From: Corynebacterium afermentans subsp. afermentans
GTDB taxonomy: Bacteria > Actinomycetota > Actinomycetes > Mycobacteriales > Mycobacteriaceae
Direction: 5' to 3'
Length of the DNA stretch: 64,000 bases
Assembly: GCF_030408355.1 (NCBI RefSeq)
Contig: NZ_CP046606.1
Location: forward strand, 1,116,001-1,180,000
Every line of letters starts with the position of its first letter. Within the stretch, counting starts at the first letter, position 1. The position numbers were made by a program, and so were the translations under genes. The notes beneath the pieces are model-generated. The model had not been told where the DNA came from, ran no database searches, and saw only the letters and a list, made by a program, of their open reading frames with translations. Of the stretch, positions 1 to 9,378 are shown in pieces.

Positions 1-41
1 AAAGCACCTGCGAATTATTTGCTCTAGCTGGGCAAAGTGTC

Positions 42-224
42 TACACTCGTGCGGGCGTGTCTACGCGTGAGCGCGGTGCCCACCGTAATAGGAGGGTGAG
101 GTGGCCGTTGCGGCGCGAGATCGGCGCACGCGAGCTTACGGCTTCTAGCTGCGGGTTTACGTGGTCGAGAGAGGCGCTCCTGTCCAATCACGATCTCCTA
201 TTTTTTTCGGAGCACATAGAACTT
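42..224 (+). promoter_or_regulatory. rpsA promoter and long 5' leader
   Basis: A TACACT -10 hexamer lies at 42-47, so transcription would begin near 54 and leave about 170 nt of leader before the rpsA ATG at 225. The leader is open in the rpsA frame from a GTG at 57, but the 56 extra residues do not look like ribosomal protein S1, so I treat it as untranslated. Whether it regulates rpsA cannot be told from the sequence alone. Confidence 0.5.
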
Positions 225-1688
225 ATGCGCACTTCCAACGCACCCCAGGTAGCCATCAACGACATCGGTGGCCCTGAGGAATTCCTCGCCGCAGTCGACG
301 AGACCATCAAGTACTTCAACGATGGCGACATCGTCACCGGCACCGTGGTCAAGGTCGACCACGACGAGGTCCTGCTCGACATCGGCTACAAGACCGAGGG
401 CATCATCCTCACCCGCGAGCTTTCCATCAAGCACGACGTCGACCCGGAAGACGTGGTCGAGGTCGGCGATGAGATCGACGCACTTGTCCTGACCAAGGAG
501 GACAAGGAAGGCCGCCTGATGCTGTCCAAGAAGCGCGCTCAGTACGAGCGCGCTTGGGGCACCATCGAGGAGCTGCAGGCCAACGACCAGCCGGTTACCG
601 GTACCGTCATCGAGGTTGTCAAGGGCGGCCTCATCCTCGACATCGGCCTGCGCGGCTTCCTGCCGGCATCGCTGGTGGAGATGCGTCGCGTCCGCGACCT
701 GGATCCGTACATCGGCCAGGAGCTCGAGGCGAAGATCATCGAGCTGGACAAGCACCGCAACAACGTGGTCCTGTCCCGCCGTGCCTACCTGGAGGAGACC
801 CAGTCCGCGGTCCGCTCCGACTTCCTGCACCAGCTGCAGAAGGGCCAGGTCCGCAAGGGCGTCGTGTCCTCCATCGTCAACTTCGGTGCGTTCGTCGATC
901 TCGGCGGCGTCGACGGCCTGGTGCACGTCTCCGAGCTGTCCTGGAAGCACATCGACCACCCGTCCGAGGTTGTCGCAGTGGGCGACGAGGTCACCGTCGA
1001 GGTGCTCGACGTCGATCTCGACCGCGAGCGTGTCTCCCTGTCGCTGAAGGCGACCCAGGAGGATCCGTGGCGCGTGTTCGCCCGCACCCACGCTGTGGGC
1101 CAGATCGTCCCGGGCAAGGTCACCAAGCTCGTCCCGTTCGGCGCGTTCGTCCGCGTCGAGGAGGGCATTGAGGGCCTCGTCCACATCTCCGAGCTGGCTC
1201 AGCGCCACGTGGAGGTCCCGGACCAGGTTGTCAACGTCGGCGAAGAGGTCATGGTCAAGGTCATCGACATCGACCTGGACCGTCGCCGCATCTCCCTGTC
1301 CCTCAAGCAGGCTGACGAGGACTACGTCGAAGAGTTCGATCCGTCCCGCTACGGCATGGCCGACTCCTACGACGAGCAGGGCAACTACATCTTCCCGGAG
1401 GGCTTCGACCCGGAGACCAACGAGTGGATGGAAGGCTACGACGAGGCTCGTCAGGCATGGGAGGCACGCTACGCCGAGGCAGAGCGTCGCCACCAGGCCC
1501 ACACCGCTCAGATCGAGCGTCACCGCGCCGCTGCCGCCGAGGCTGCGGAGCAGGAGGGCGAGCAGGCCAACTACTCCTCCGAGTCTGCAGCTGCAGCTCC
1601 GGCAGCTGACCAGGCTGAGGAGAACATCGGCTCCCTCGCCTCCGACGAGCAGCTCGCGGCTCTGCGCGACAAGCTCGCCGGCAACTAA
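225..1688 (+). CDS. rpsA: 30S ribosomal protein S1
   Basis: Ribosomal protein S1 binds mRNA on the 30S subunit and helps translation initiation. The 487-residue product carries four consecutive S1 (OB-fold) repeats, at roughly residues 35-105, 120-185, 205-275 and 290-360, with motifs such as GAFVDLGGVDGLVHVSEL and GAFVRVEEGIEGLVHISEL. An acidic, alanine-rich tail follows, as in other actinobacterial S1 proteins, which have four rather than six repeats. I chose the ATG at 225 because the family's N-terminus (MRTSNAPQVAINDIGG) begins there; the frame stays open upstream to a GTG at 57 but that part is not family-like. It is monocistronic, followed by an imperfect hairpin and coaE. Confidence 0.96.
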   Translation: MRTSNAPQVAINDIGGPEEFLAAVDETIKYFNDGDIVTGTVVKVDHDEVLLDIGYKTEGIILTRELSIKHDVDPEDVVEVGDEIDALVLTKEDKEGRLMLSKKRAQYERAWGTIEELQANDQPVTGTVIEVVKGGLILDIGLRGFLPASLVEMRRVRDLDPYIGQELEAKIIELDKHRNNVVLSRRAYLEETQSAVRSDFLHQLQKGQVRKGVVSSIVNFGAFVDLGGVDGLVHVSELSWKHIDHPSEVVAVGDEVTVEVLDVDLDRERVSLSLKATQEDPWRVFARTHAVGQIVPGKVTKLVPFGAFVRVEEGIEGLVHISELAQRHVEVPDQVVNVGEEVMVKVIDIDLDRRRISLSLKQADEDYVEEFDPSRYGMADSYDEQGNYIFPEGFDPETNEWMEGYDEARQAWEARYAEAERRHQAHTAQIERHRAAAAEAAEQEGEQANYSSESAAAAPAADQAEENIGSLASDEQLAALRDKLAGN

Positions 1689-1741
1689 GCACTCGCAGGC
1701 TCGTGCTTAGGAGAAACTCTTAAGCATCTCGCTTAGCGACG

Positions 1742-1779
1742 AGCGCTCCGCACACCACCTCGGTGGGCGGGGCGCTTTG
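1742..1779 (+). terminator. probable rpsA terminator
   Basis: An imperfect hairpin with outer arms AGCGCTCCGC and GCGGGGCGCT (one G-U pair) and inner CCAC/GTGG pairing is followed by a short TTT. It ends just before the coaE start region. The T tract is weak, so termination may be incomplete. Confidence 0.5.
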
Positions 1780-1793
1780 CTATGTTCGGCCCC

Positions 1794-2387
1794 ATGGAGA
1801 AAGTTGGGCTGACAGGCGGTATCGGCAGCGGTAAATCCACGGTGGCGCGAATGCTTGGCGGCGCCGCCTTTGCCGTGGTTGACGCCGACCAAGTCGCGCG
1901 CGACATCATGGAACCCGGCTCACCGGTACTGGAGGAGGTCGCCGCTGCGTTCGGCGCGGACCTCATCGGCGACGACGGTGCACTGGACCGAGGGGAGCTC
2001 GCGCGGCGCGCGTTCGCCACCACGGAGGACACGCAGCGCCTCAACGCTATTACGCACCCTGCTATCCGTGCTGAGTCCGAACGTCGCTTCGCTGCCGCCG
2101 AGGAAGCGGGGGAGCAGGCCGTCATCTACGACATGCCGCTCCTCGTGGACCTCGGGCTGAATCAGGACATGGATCTCACCGTTGTCGTGGATGTGGACAA
2201 GGAGGAGAGGATCCGGAGGCTCGTCGATAAGCGAGGGCTCGACGAGGCCGACGCGAGGGCACGCATGGCGCAGCAGATCGACGATGCGACAAGGCTCGCG
2301 GCTGCAGACGTCGTGATCGACAACAACGGCCCGCTTGACACGCTCGAACCGCAGGTGGCTGCGCTTATTAAGAAAATCAAAGATTAG
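1794..2387 (+). CDS. coaE: dephospho-CoA kinase
   Basis: CoaE phosphorylates the 3'-hydroxyl of dephospho-CoA with ATP, the last step of coenzyme A synthesis. The 197-residue protein opens with MEKVGLTGGIGSGKST, a P-loop of the CoaE type, and contains the conserved DADQVAR and a THPAI segment in the expected positions. Length suits a single-domain CoaE without the GrpB-like C-terminal extension found in some actinobacteria. An ATG exists at 1782, but ATG 1794 is preferred: a TATGTT -10 hexamer at 1781-1786 lies exactly 7 nt before it, giving a leaderless transcript, and the conserved N-terminus starts there. Confidence 0.93.
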   Translation: MEKVGLTGGIGSGKSTVARMLGGAAFAVVDADQVARDIMEPGSPVLEEVAAAFGADLIGDDGALDRGELARRAFATTEDTQRLNAITHPAIRAESERRFAAAEEAGEQAVIYDMPLLVDLGLNQDMDLTVVVDVDKEERIRRLVDKRGLDEADARARMAQQIDDATRLAAADVVIDNNGPLDTLEPQVAALIKKIKD

Positions 2388-2455
2388 TGAATTGTACTGT
2401 CGAATTTAACCGTTGTGACATGTTTCATTTACCTTTCTGTCTTAACTTGCTGTGC

Positions 2456-2806
2456 ATGGGAACGTGGAACACGGGGCCGTTCGACAACGACTCGGCCAAT
2501 GATGCCGTTAACGCACTGGTTAACGGCACGTTCTGTATGGCCCAGTTCCGCTTCGAATGCGGGCTCGGATCCTTAGGCACGGACGAGGCGGAATCCGTGA
2601 TCGCGCTCGCCGCCCTCATCAACGGCCACCTGCCGGAGGGGTTCGAGGACACGATCGACTACCCGTTTACCTTGGATGACAAACAGTGGATCCGCCGCCG
2701 CGCGCAAGCAGTGTTACGGCCCGGCGGATCCGCGTTGTACTCCATGTGGGAAGAGACCGGCGAGCTGCAGGAGTGGCTGGAGGCTTCCCGCAAGTACGCC
2801 GCGTAG
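2456..2806 (+). CDS. DUF4259 domain protein
   Basis: A 116-residue cytoplasmic protein starting MGTWNTGPFDNDSANDAV, the hallmark N-terminus of the DUF4259 family. Its biochemical function is unknown. The rest is rich in acidic and aromatic residues and shows no signal peptide or membrane segment. The ATG at 2456 is chosen because the family motif starts there and because a TAACTT -10 hexamer (2443-2448) lies 7 nt upstream, predicting a leaderless message; the open frame upstream to 2387 has no family character. It stands alone between coaE and uvrB, each of which also appears to have its own promoter. Confidence 0.82.
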   Translation: MGTWNTGPFDNDSANDAVNALVNGTFCMAQFRFECGLGSLGTDEAESVIALAALINGHLPEGFEDTIDYPFTLDDKQWIRRRAQAVLRPGGSALYSMWEETGELQEWLEASRKYAA

Positions 2807-2940
2807 GCTCTCGTAAAAGTTAACGAGGTGGGGGTTCACAGCCCGAAAATCGTCCTCTTGTCAACCTTTACGAATCCGGGAGCCATTGCCTATCGACGAG
2901 CAATGCCTCGACCGACGCACTTGGCGATACACTGACCGCT

Positions 2941-5040
2941 ATGGCTTTTGCTGCTGAACATCCCGTCCTTGCGCAGTCCGAATTCCGCCCAGTGGGGAAG
3001 ATTGAGCGGCGCGAAAAACCCTTCGAGGTCGTCTCCGAGTTTGAGCCCTCCGGCGACCAGCCCACGGCGATCGCGCAGCTGGACGAGCGGCTCAACCGCG
3101 GCGAGCGCGACGTCGTGCTAATGGGCGCGACCGGTACCGGTAAGTCAGCCACCGCCGCGTGGTTAATTGAGAAGCAGCAGCGACCCACGCTGGTGATGGC
3201 ACCGAACAAGACGCTGGCGGCGCAGCTGGCCAACGAGCTGCGCCAGCTGCTGCCGAACAACGCGGTGGAGTACTTCGTGTCGTACTACGACTACTACCAA
3301 CCAGAGGCCTACATCGCGCAGACGGACACCTACATCGAGAAGGATTCGTCTATCAACGACGACGTGGAGCGCCTGCGCCACTCCGCCACTTCCGCGCTGC
3401 TGAGCCGGCGCGACGTGGTTGTGGTCTCGTCGGTGTCCTGCATCTACGGCCTCGGCACGCCGCAGTCCTACCTGGACCGCTCCATTGTGCTGCGCGTGGG
3501 CGAGGAGGTGGAGCGCGACCGCTTCCTGCGCCTGCTAGTGGACGTGCAGTACGAGCGCAACGACATCGACTTCAAGCGCGGCACCTTCCGCGTCAAGGGC
3601 GACACCGTGGACATTATCCCGGCCTACGAAGAGGTGGCGGTGCGCGTGGAGTTCTTCGGTGACGAGGTGGACTCGCTGTACTACATCCACCCCCTCACCG
3701 GCGATGTGATCAGCCAGGAAGATGAAGTGCGCATCTTCCCGGCTACGCACTACGTGGCCACGGACGAGCGCATGGAAAAGGCTATCGAGGCCATTAAGGA
3801 AGAGCTCGCGGACAGGCTCGAGGAGCTGGAGAACAAGGGCAAGCTGCTCGAGGCGCAGCGCCTGCGCATGCGCACTGAGTACGACCTGGAGATGATCCAG
3901 CAGGTCGGGTTCTGCTCCGGCATCGAGAACTACTCGCGGCACATGGACGGCCGCCCGGCAGGGTCCGCGCCGGCGACGTTGATCGACTACTTCCCGGAGG
4001 ACTTCCTGACCATCATCGACGAGTCCCACGTCACCGTGCCGCAGATCGGCGGCATGTTTGAAGGCGATATGTCGCGAAAGCGCAACCTGGTGGAATTCGG
4101 CTTCCGCCTGCCGTCCGCGGTGGACAACCGCCCGCTGACCTTCGACGAGTTCGAGGCCCGCGTGGGGCAGACCGTGTACATGTCCGCCACTCCCGGCGAC
4201 TACGAGCTCGAGGCCACCCAGGGCGAGTTTGTGGAGCAGGTGATTCGCCCGACCGGCCTGGTGGATCCGAAGGTCACCGTCAAACCCACGAAGGGCCAGA
4301 TCGACGACCTGATCGACGAGATCCGCACCCGCACCGCCAAGGACGAGCGTGTCCTAGTGACCACCCTGACCAAGCGCATGGCCGAGGACCTCACGGACTA
4401 CCTGCTGGACAACGGCATCAAGGTGCGTTACCTGCACTCGGACATCGACACCCTGCAGCGCGTGGAGCTGCTGCGCCAGCTGCGCCTGGGCGAGTACGAC
4501 GTGCTCGTGGGCATCAACCTGCTGCGCGAGGGACTGGACCTGCCAGAGGTCTCCCTGGTTGCGATCCTGGATGCGGACAAGGAGGGCTTCTTGCGCTCGA
4601 CCAAGTCGCTGATTCAGACGATCGGCCGCGCGGCGCGAAACGTCTCCGGTGAGGTGATCATGTACGCCGACCAGGTCACCGAGTCCATGCAGGAGGCCAT
4701 CGACGAAACCGAGCGCCGCCGCGAGAAGCAGATCGCCTACAACGAAGAACACGGCATTGACCCGCAGCCGCTGCGCAAGGCGATCGCGGACATTTTGGAC
4801 CAGGTGTACGAAGATGCGGACGCGGATGCGTCGGCAAGCTTGAGCTCCGATACGGCCGTTGCGGAGCGCGCGGACGTGTCCAACATGGCCTCCGACGAGG
4901 TGCAAAAGCTTATCGACGACCTGACGGTCCAAATGCGCGACGCCGCCGGCGAACTCAAATTTGAGCTTGCCGGAAGACTTAGGGACGAGATTGCGGATCT
5001 CAAACGAGAGCTGCGTGGTATTAAAGACACAGGCAATTAG
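2941..5040 (+). CDS. uvrB: excinuclease ABC subunit B
   Basis: UvrB is the damage-verifying helicase-like subunit of nucleotide excision repair; it is loaded by UvrA and recruits UvrC. The 699-residue protein has Walker [14 protein letters not shown] near residue 62, the beta-hairpin segment [15 protein letters not shown], the DESHVT box, the helicase motif region ending QTIGRAARN, and a C-terminal UVR domain ([20 protein letters not shown]) that contacts UvrC. All parts are in the expected order and full length. The start is supported by TACACT at 2928-2933, 7 nt before the ATG, indicating a leaderless mRNA. No clear LexA box of the actinobacterial type is visible just upstream. uvrA lies 5 kb downstream in its own unit. 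Confidence 0.97.
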   Translation: MAFAAEHPVLAQSEFRPVGKIERREKPFEVVSEFEPSGDQPTAIAQLDERLNRGERDVVLMGATGTGKSATAAWLIEKQQRPTLVMAPNKTLAAQLANELRQLLPNNAVEYFVSYYDYYQPEAYIAQTDTYIEKDSSINDDVERLRHSATSALLSRRDVVVVSSVSCIYGLGTPQSYLDRSIVLRVGEEVERDRFLRLLVDVQYERNDIDFKRGTFRVKGDTVDIIPAYEEVAVRVEFFGDEVDSLYYIHPLTGDVISQEDEVRIFPATHYVATDERMEKAIEAIKEELADRLEELENKGKLLEAQRLRMRTEYDLEMIQQVGFCSGIENYSRHMDGRPAGSAPATLIDYFPEDFLTIIDESHVTVPQIGGMFEGDMSRKRNLVEFGFRLPSAVDNRPLTFDEFEARVGQTVYMSATPGDYELEATQGEFVEQVIRPTGLVDPKVTVKPTKGQIDDLIDEIRTRTAKDERVLVTTLTKRMAEDLTDYLLDNGIKVRYLHSDIDTLQRVELLRQLRLGEYDVLVGINLLREGLDLPEVSLVAILDADKEGFLRSTKSLIQTIGRAARNVSGEVIMYADQVTESMQEAIDETERRREKQIAYNEEHGIDPQPLRKAIADILDQVYEDADADASASLSSDTAVAERADVSNMASDEVQKLIDDLTVQMRDAAGELKFELAGRLRDEIADLKRELRGIKDTGN

Positions 5041-5055
5041 CGAAAGGAACCTGCT

Positions 5056-5514
5056 TTGCACACCTACAAGTCGATCGCTGTCGGCACCGACGGCTCCGCC
5101 ACCTCCATGGTCGCAGTGCGCGCCGCAGCCAGCCTCGCCCGCGTTTACGGCGCTGAGCTGACCATCATCTGCGCCCACTACACCGCGTCCGGCTCGATGC
5201 TGAACTCCACCAACGCGGAATTGTCCCGCGTGGACATCGTCACCGCCACCAACGCGCGCGACATTCTGCGCAAGGCGGACGAGATTGCCAAGGAGGAGCA
5301 GGCCGAAAAAATCAACCTTGTGTCCAAGGGAGGACAGCCCGCAAACGTACTGGTGGAGGCCGTCGGCGAGTACGACGTCGACCTGCTCGTGGTGGGCAAC
5401 AAGGGCATGCGCTCGATGGCCGGCCGCATCTTCGGCAACATCCCCGGCAACGTGGCCAAGAAGGCCCCGGTGGACGTCATGCTCGTGGATACCCGGGCAG
5501 AGGGACACGATTAA
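5056..5514 (+). CDS. universal stress protein (UspA family)
   Basis: A 152-residue single-domain Usp, a nucleotide-binding alpha/beta protein linked in other bacteria to stress and stationary-phase survival. It starts at TTG, supported by GAAAGGA eight bases upstream (5042-5048) and by the family start HTYKSIAVGTDGS. The ATP-binding signature GNKGMRSMAGRIFGN matches the G-2x-G-9x-G pattern but has Asn where Ser or Thr normally follows the last Gly. It lies 15 bp after uvrB, so it may be partly read through from that gene. A second Usp gene follows after 59 bp, suggesting a local duplication. Confidence 0.88.
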   Translation: MHTYKSIAVGTDGSATSMVAVRAAASLARVYGAELTIICAHYTASGSMLNSTNAELSRVDIVTATNARDILRKADEIAKEEQAEKINLVSKGGQPANVLVEAVGEYDVDLLVVGNKGMRSMAGRIFGNIPGNVAKKAPVDVMLVDTRAEGHD

Positions 5515-5573
5515 ACCGCCAAGGGGTACACTAACCACGCTAACCGCGTCGCATTTTTGAAAGGTGATTTCAC

Positions 5574-6017
5574 ATGGCCGATAACTACAAGACCATCGTC
5601 GTCGGCTCCGACGGTTCCAAGTCCTCTCTGCTGGCCGTTGAGCGCGCCGCGAAGATTGCCGCAGCGTTCGGTTCCACCCTCGTCATCGGCACCGCCTACT
5701 ACGAGAACGAAGAAGAGGCCGCGAAGACGCTGCGCCAGGATTCCGTGACCATTCTGGGCGACGACAAGGCGCTGGAGAACCTCGAGGGCGCAGCTGAGCA
5801 CGCCCGCGCCGCAGGCGCACCGGACGTGCAGACCGCAACCCGCCCGGGCACCCCGGTGCAGGCCTTGATGGCCATCGTCAACGACAACAAGGCTGACCTG
5901 CTCGTGGTGGGCAACCGCGGCATCAACTCCCTGACCGGCCGCCTGCTGGGTTCCGTGCCGGCGGACGTCGCGCGTCAGTCCGACTGCGACGTCATGATCG
6001 TTCACACCGTGAACTAG
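5574..6017 (+). CDS. universal stress protein (UspA family), second copy
   Basis: A 147-residue Usp paralogue of the preceding gene, with N-terminal YKTIVVGSDGSKSSLLAVERAA and the full ATP-binding motif GNRGINSLTGRLLGS, which here includes the Ser that the neighbour lacks. A ribosome-binding site GAAAGG lies about 9 nt before the ATG, and a TACACT hexamer near 5527 could be its own -10 box. The gene is convergent with the HelD-type gene on the minus strand; only three bases separate the two stop codons and no strong bidirectional terminator is evident there. Confidence 0.9.
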   Translation: MADNYKTIVVGSDGSKSSLLAVERAAKIAAAFGSTLVIGTAYYENEEEAAKTLRQDSVTILGDDKALENLEGAAEHARAAGAPDVQTATRPGTPVQALMAIVNDNKADLLVVGNRGINSLTGRLLGSVPADVARQSDCDVMIVHTVN

Positions 6018-6020
6018 CAG

Positions 6021-8174
6021 TTATTCGCCGACCACCGTCAGCGTCTGCGTGGCGCGGGTGACGGCGACGTAGAGGTCTTGCCACCCTTGTGGCGAGGCCT
6101 CTTTAATTTTGCTCGGCTCCACCACCACGACGTTGTCGAACTCCAGGCCCTTCATCTCGCCTACGTTGTCCGCATCAATGACGGCGGTCAAGCCGTCGCG
6201 CTTTTCGACGTCCTCCGGTCTGCCCACAAACTGCACCGGCACACCGGATTCGCGGATCGCCTCCGGGACAGCGGCGTCCGGGTCGATCTCGGCCAAGAGC
6301 TCGGCGGCGTAGTCCGCGATCTCCTTCGGCGTGCGGTAGTTCACGGTGAGCTCGTGGAGGCGGAAGCGGTGGCCCACGAAGGGCGCCAGCGCGTTCGTCC
6401 AATCGTCCACGCCGGCGGGGGAGGACGTCTGGGCAGTATCTCCCACGAGCGTCATCCACCGCGACGGGCAGCGGCGGAACACCATGCGCCACTCCATAGG
6501 GGACAGCTCCTGGGCCTCGTCGACGATGATGTGCCCGTACGCCCACGTCTGATCCGCCCGTGCGCGCTGTGCGGTTGAGCGGGTGTCAGTCTCGCGCTGG
6601 CGGCTGGCGAGTGTCTCCGCATCGATGACATCCGCGGCGGAGAGGATCTCGGCCTCGAACTGGTCGTCGTCATTGTCCGTGGATTCAGAGGAGGACAGCA
6701 CGTCGAGCGCGCCCTCAGCCTCGGCGACGAGCTCGCGCCATTCCTCTTCTTCCTTCCGGCGCTGCTCTTCGGGGTCGACGGTACCGATGAGCACGGCCAG
6801 CTCGTCCACGAGCGCGGTGTCCGCGCGGGTAAACGGGGAGTCCGGCGCACGGTACAAAGCGTCGCGGGTGTAGTCGTCGTAGTCGTGCGCTACCTCGGCG
6901 ATGGCGTCCTTGTCGGTCAGCAGCGCGCCCAGCACCTCGACGGGGTCTAGCTCCGGGAAGTGCGTGTCGATGAGTTGCTCTACCTGGGGGTCGTCCGCGA
7001 GGTCGTCGTGAAGCTGGTCCACATCCGCGTCCGAGAGCAAGTTCGCACCGCCGAGCGGGTCCTCGCCGATGCGCTTCGCCAGCGCCTCCGCGAGTAGTTG
7101 CGTTAAGCGCTCCGCGAAGTAGGCGCGCGCCTGGTTATGCGGGCGGCGGGAGCGCCGCGCCCGCGTGCGGGCGGCCTTGACCATCTGCGGGGTGGCATCC
7201 ACCGGCACCGAATCGAAGGTGAGGCGCACCGGCTCCTCCGGCACCGTCTCGTAGGCATGTACAGCTCGCTTCAGGATGGACACCATCTCCTCGGAGCCCT
7301 TCACCTCGCGCGCAGCGATGGAGTCCTCGCCGGTGGGGGCAAAACCCGGCACCAGCTGCTCGGCGGTGGCCAGCACCACGCCAGTTTCGCCCAGCTCCGG
7401 CAGCACGCGGGAGATGTACTCGAGGAACGTCGGGTTCGGGCCGACCACCAGGACACCAGTGCGGGTGAGCTGCTCGCGCCATGTGTAGAGCAAATACGCG
7501 ATCCGGTGCAGCGCCACCGCCGTCTTCCCGGTGCCCGGTCCGCCCTGGACCACCATGACGCCGCGGGTGGTGTCGCGGATGATCTCGTCCTGCTCGCGCT
7601 GGATCGTTTCCACGATGGAGCGCATGTGGCCAGTGCGGGCCTCGTTCATTGCTCGGCGCAGCGCCGCCTCGGAGCCGACGCCGGCGTTGGAGGTTTCCGC
7701 GCCGTCGCCGGAGAGCGCCTCGTCATCAACCGCCGTGACTGTGCGCCCCCGCATGCGGATGTTGCGGCGCGTTTCCACGCCCTCCGGGTTCGCGGTGGTC
7801 GCCAGGTAGAACGGGCGCGCGAGGGGAGCGCGCCAGTCCAGCAGGAGGGTGCGGTAATTGTCCTGCCTGTCATCGATGCCCATGCGGCCGATGTAACGCC
7901 GCTCCAGATCCGGCCGGCCCGGCACCGGGTTCTCCGGGTCGTCGTCGGCGACGTCGATACGGCCGAAGACTAAGCCGGTCTCGGCCACGTTAAGCGCATC
8001 CAGCTTCGCGTTGAGCCCGTGGTACTCCGTTTCGCGGCGCACCAGCGCGTCCGAATCCGGGTTGTCCGGGTCCACGTCGCGCTGTACTTCTTCAAGGCGC
8101 GCTTGCGCTCGCGCCACCTCGCCATCCAGGTGCGCGAAAAGCTGATCCACGTACGTCTGTTCTGTTTCCTGCAT
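6021..8174 (-). CDS. HelD/HelR-like UvrD-family ATPase
   Basis: A 717-residue superfamily-1 helicase-like ATPase resembling HelD/HelR, which in actinobacteria and Firmicutes binds RNA polymerase and helps release or recycle it, in some cases giving rifampicin tolerance. An N-terminal coiled coil (roughly residues 1-45, MQETEQTYVDQLFAHLDGEV) is followed by Walker A VVQGGPGTGKTAVALHR, motif II IIVDEAQELSPMEW, motif III-like TLVGDTAQTSS and the C-terminal DLYVAVTRATQTLTVVGE. The ATG at 8174 is chosen over upstream codons because the frame before it runs into a terminator-like hairpin (8186-8223). HelD-like identity is well supported; the exact role (HelD or HelR) is inference. Confidence 0.85.
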   Translation of the reverse strand: MQETEQTYVDQLFAHLDGEVARAQARLEEVQRDVDPDNPDSDALVRRETEYHGLNAKLDALNVAETGLVFGRIDVADDDPENPVPGRPDLERRYIGRMGIDDRQDNYRTLLLDWRAPLARPFYLATTANPEGVETRRNIRMRGRTVTAVDDEALSGDGAETSNAGVGSEAALRRAMNEARTGHMRSIVETIQREQDEIIRDTTRGVMVVQGGPGTGKTAVALHRIAYLLYTWREQLTRTGVLVVGPNPTFLEYISRVLPELGETGVVLATAEQLVPGFAPTGEDSIAAREVKGSEEMVSILKRAVHAYETVPEEPVRLTFDSVPVDATPQMVKAARTRARRSRRPHNQARAYFAERLTQLLAEALAKRIGEDPLGGANLLSDADVDQLHDDLADDPQVEQLIDTHFPELDPVEVLGALLTDKDAIAEVAHDYDDYTRDALYRAPDSPFTRADTALVDELAVLIGTVDPEEQRRKEEEEWRELVAEAEGALDVLSSSESTDNDDDQFEAEILSAADVIDAETLASRQRETDTRSTAQRARADQTWAYGHIIVDEAQELSPMEWRMVFRRCPSRWMTLVGDTAQTSSPAGVDDWTNALAPFVGHRFRLHELTVNYRTPKEIADYAAELLAEIDPDAAVPEAIRESGVPVQFVGRPEDVEKRDGLTAVIDADNVGEMKGLEFDNVVVVEPSKIKEASPQGWQDLYVAVTRATQTLTVVGE

Positions 8175-8185
8175 CCTCACAACAA

Positions 8186-8223
8186 ACGGCCCCGGGACTG
8201 GGAATATTCCCAGCCTCAGGGCC
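8186..8223 (-). terminator. terminator between the DoxX-like gene and the HelD-like gene
   Basis: On the minus strand a long hairpin, with outer arms GGCCCTGAGG and CCCGGGGCC and inner perfect CTGGGAATATTCCCAG, is followed by GTTTGTT. It lies 28 bp past the stop of the DoxX-like gene and right before the next start, so it probably ends that transcript and limits read-through. Confidence 0.6.
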
Positions 8224-8250
8224 GCCAAGTAATTGAAGTAGTTACGGGTC

Positions 8251-9291
8251 TTAGGCGAACTTCTTCTGCGCCTTCTTCACCAGCTTCTGCGCCTTCTTCT
8301 CGGCCTTCTTCGCCTTGCGCTTCCACTTGAGCTTGGTAATCCAGGACGGGTTAGCGTCCAGCTTGTCCCAAGCGTTCTGTAGGGCATCGACCGCGTTCTG
8401 CGCCTTGTCCTGGGCCTTGGCGGAAGCCTTGTTCACCTTGCGCTTCGCCTTGAATTTGTCGAGGGCGGACGGCTGCAGGTCGTCCAGCTGGTCCTGCAGG
8501 TCGCCGACGACGCTGTTGACTTTGCGCTTCGCCTTGAACTGCTGGATCTTGGACGGCTTGATGTCGCCGTACGCGTCTTCGGCCTTGTCGGTGGCCTTCT
8601 CAGCAGCGTCGTCCAGCCAATCGCCCGCGTCGGACAGGAAGCTGGACGCCTGCTTCTTGGCGTCGCCGAGCCAGTCGTTGGCAGCGTCGCCCGCCTTGGA
8701 TGCCTTCTTCTTCCAGTCGCCCTTGTTATCGTCGACGTAGTCGGTGACCTGGTCGGTCGCGTCGGAGAACCAGTCGGACGCCTTGTCCCACGCCTTCTCG
8801 GTCTCAGACTTGGTCGGCAGCGCCTGCTTGACGTTCTTCTGCGCGGCCTCAGCAGCGTGCTGCGCGCGCCACTTCAGGTCCGGCTTGCCGTTGTTGTCCA
8901 CGGTGGCCAGCAGCACACCGCCAGCAAGCCCAAGGTCTGTCAGGGCACCGGTGCGGAGGCGTGCCTTCTCGTCATCGTCCTCAGCCTCCCAGAATGCGTG
9001 GCGGCCCATAACGGTCGGCAGCGCAGTGGCGGCGAGCAGGGTGGCGGACAGGCGCGGGAACTTGCCGATGGCGAAGGACGCGCCAGCGCCAGCCTTGGTA
9101 GCGCCGATGATCTGCGCGGCAGTCTCCGGGCTCTTCGGCAGGAAACCGCGGTACTCGCGCGGGGTCAGGGCGCGCAGCTTCTTCAATACGCTGTCCGCGC
9201 TGTCCTTGTGGCCAGCCGGGTTCAGCAGGGTCTCGACACCGTCGATCACGTAGACCGAAGCCAGCATCGGGCGTGCGATTTTCCGGATCAT
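8251..9291 (-). CDS. DoxX-like membrane protein with lysine-rich repeat tail
   Basis: A 346-residue protein whose first ~140 residues resemble the DoxX family: MIRKIARPMLASVYVIDGVETLL, then hydrophobic stretches around GASFAIGKFPRLSATLLAATALP and LTDLGLAGGVLLATV. The C-terminal ~200 residues are very unusual: soluble, alanine-, lysine- and aspartate-rich, probably helical, with three related segments (PSKIQQFKAKRKVN, PSALDKFKAKRKVN, PSWITKLKWKRKAKKAEKK) 28 and 41 residues apart. The ATG at 9291 has AAGGA 12 nt upstream, whereas the TTG at 9303 directly abuts that site. DoxX proteins are often quinone- or redox-linked membrane subunits; the function of the tail is unknown. Confidence 0.75.
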   Translation of the reverse strand: MIRKIARPMLASVYVIDGVETLLNPAGHKDSADSVLKKLRALTPREYRGFLPKSPETAAQIIGATKAGAGASFAIGKFPRLSATLLAATALPTVMGRHAFWEAEDDDEKARLRTGALTDLGLAGGVLLATVDNNGKPDLKWRAQHAAEAAQKNVKQALPTKSETEKAWDKASDWFSDATDQVTDYVDDNKGDWKKKASKAGDAANDWLGDAKKQASSFLSDAGDWLDDAAEKATDKAEDAYGDIKPSKIQQFKAKRKVNSVVGDLQDQLDDLQPSALDKFKAKRKVNKASAKAQDKAQNAVDALQNAWDKLDANPSWITKLKWKRKAKKAEKKAQKLVKKAQKKFA

Positions 9292-9378
9292 ACTTTTACC
9301 CAATCCTTACTTTTTGTAGCTGAATGTGCTCCCGTCGAGTGTAGCGATTTTGTGCCACCCCGGTAGCGGGTTTTGTCC

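Noticed and set aside
198..1523. 441-codon minus-strand frame over rpsA
   Set aside because: Antisense shadow of the S1 repeats; repetitive composition mirrors rpsA.
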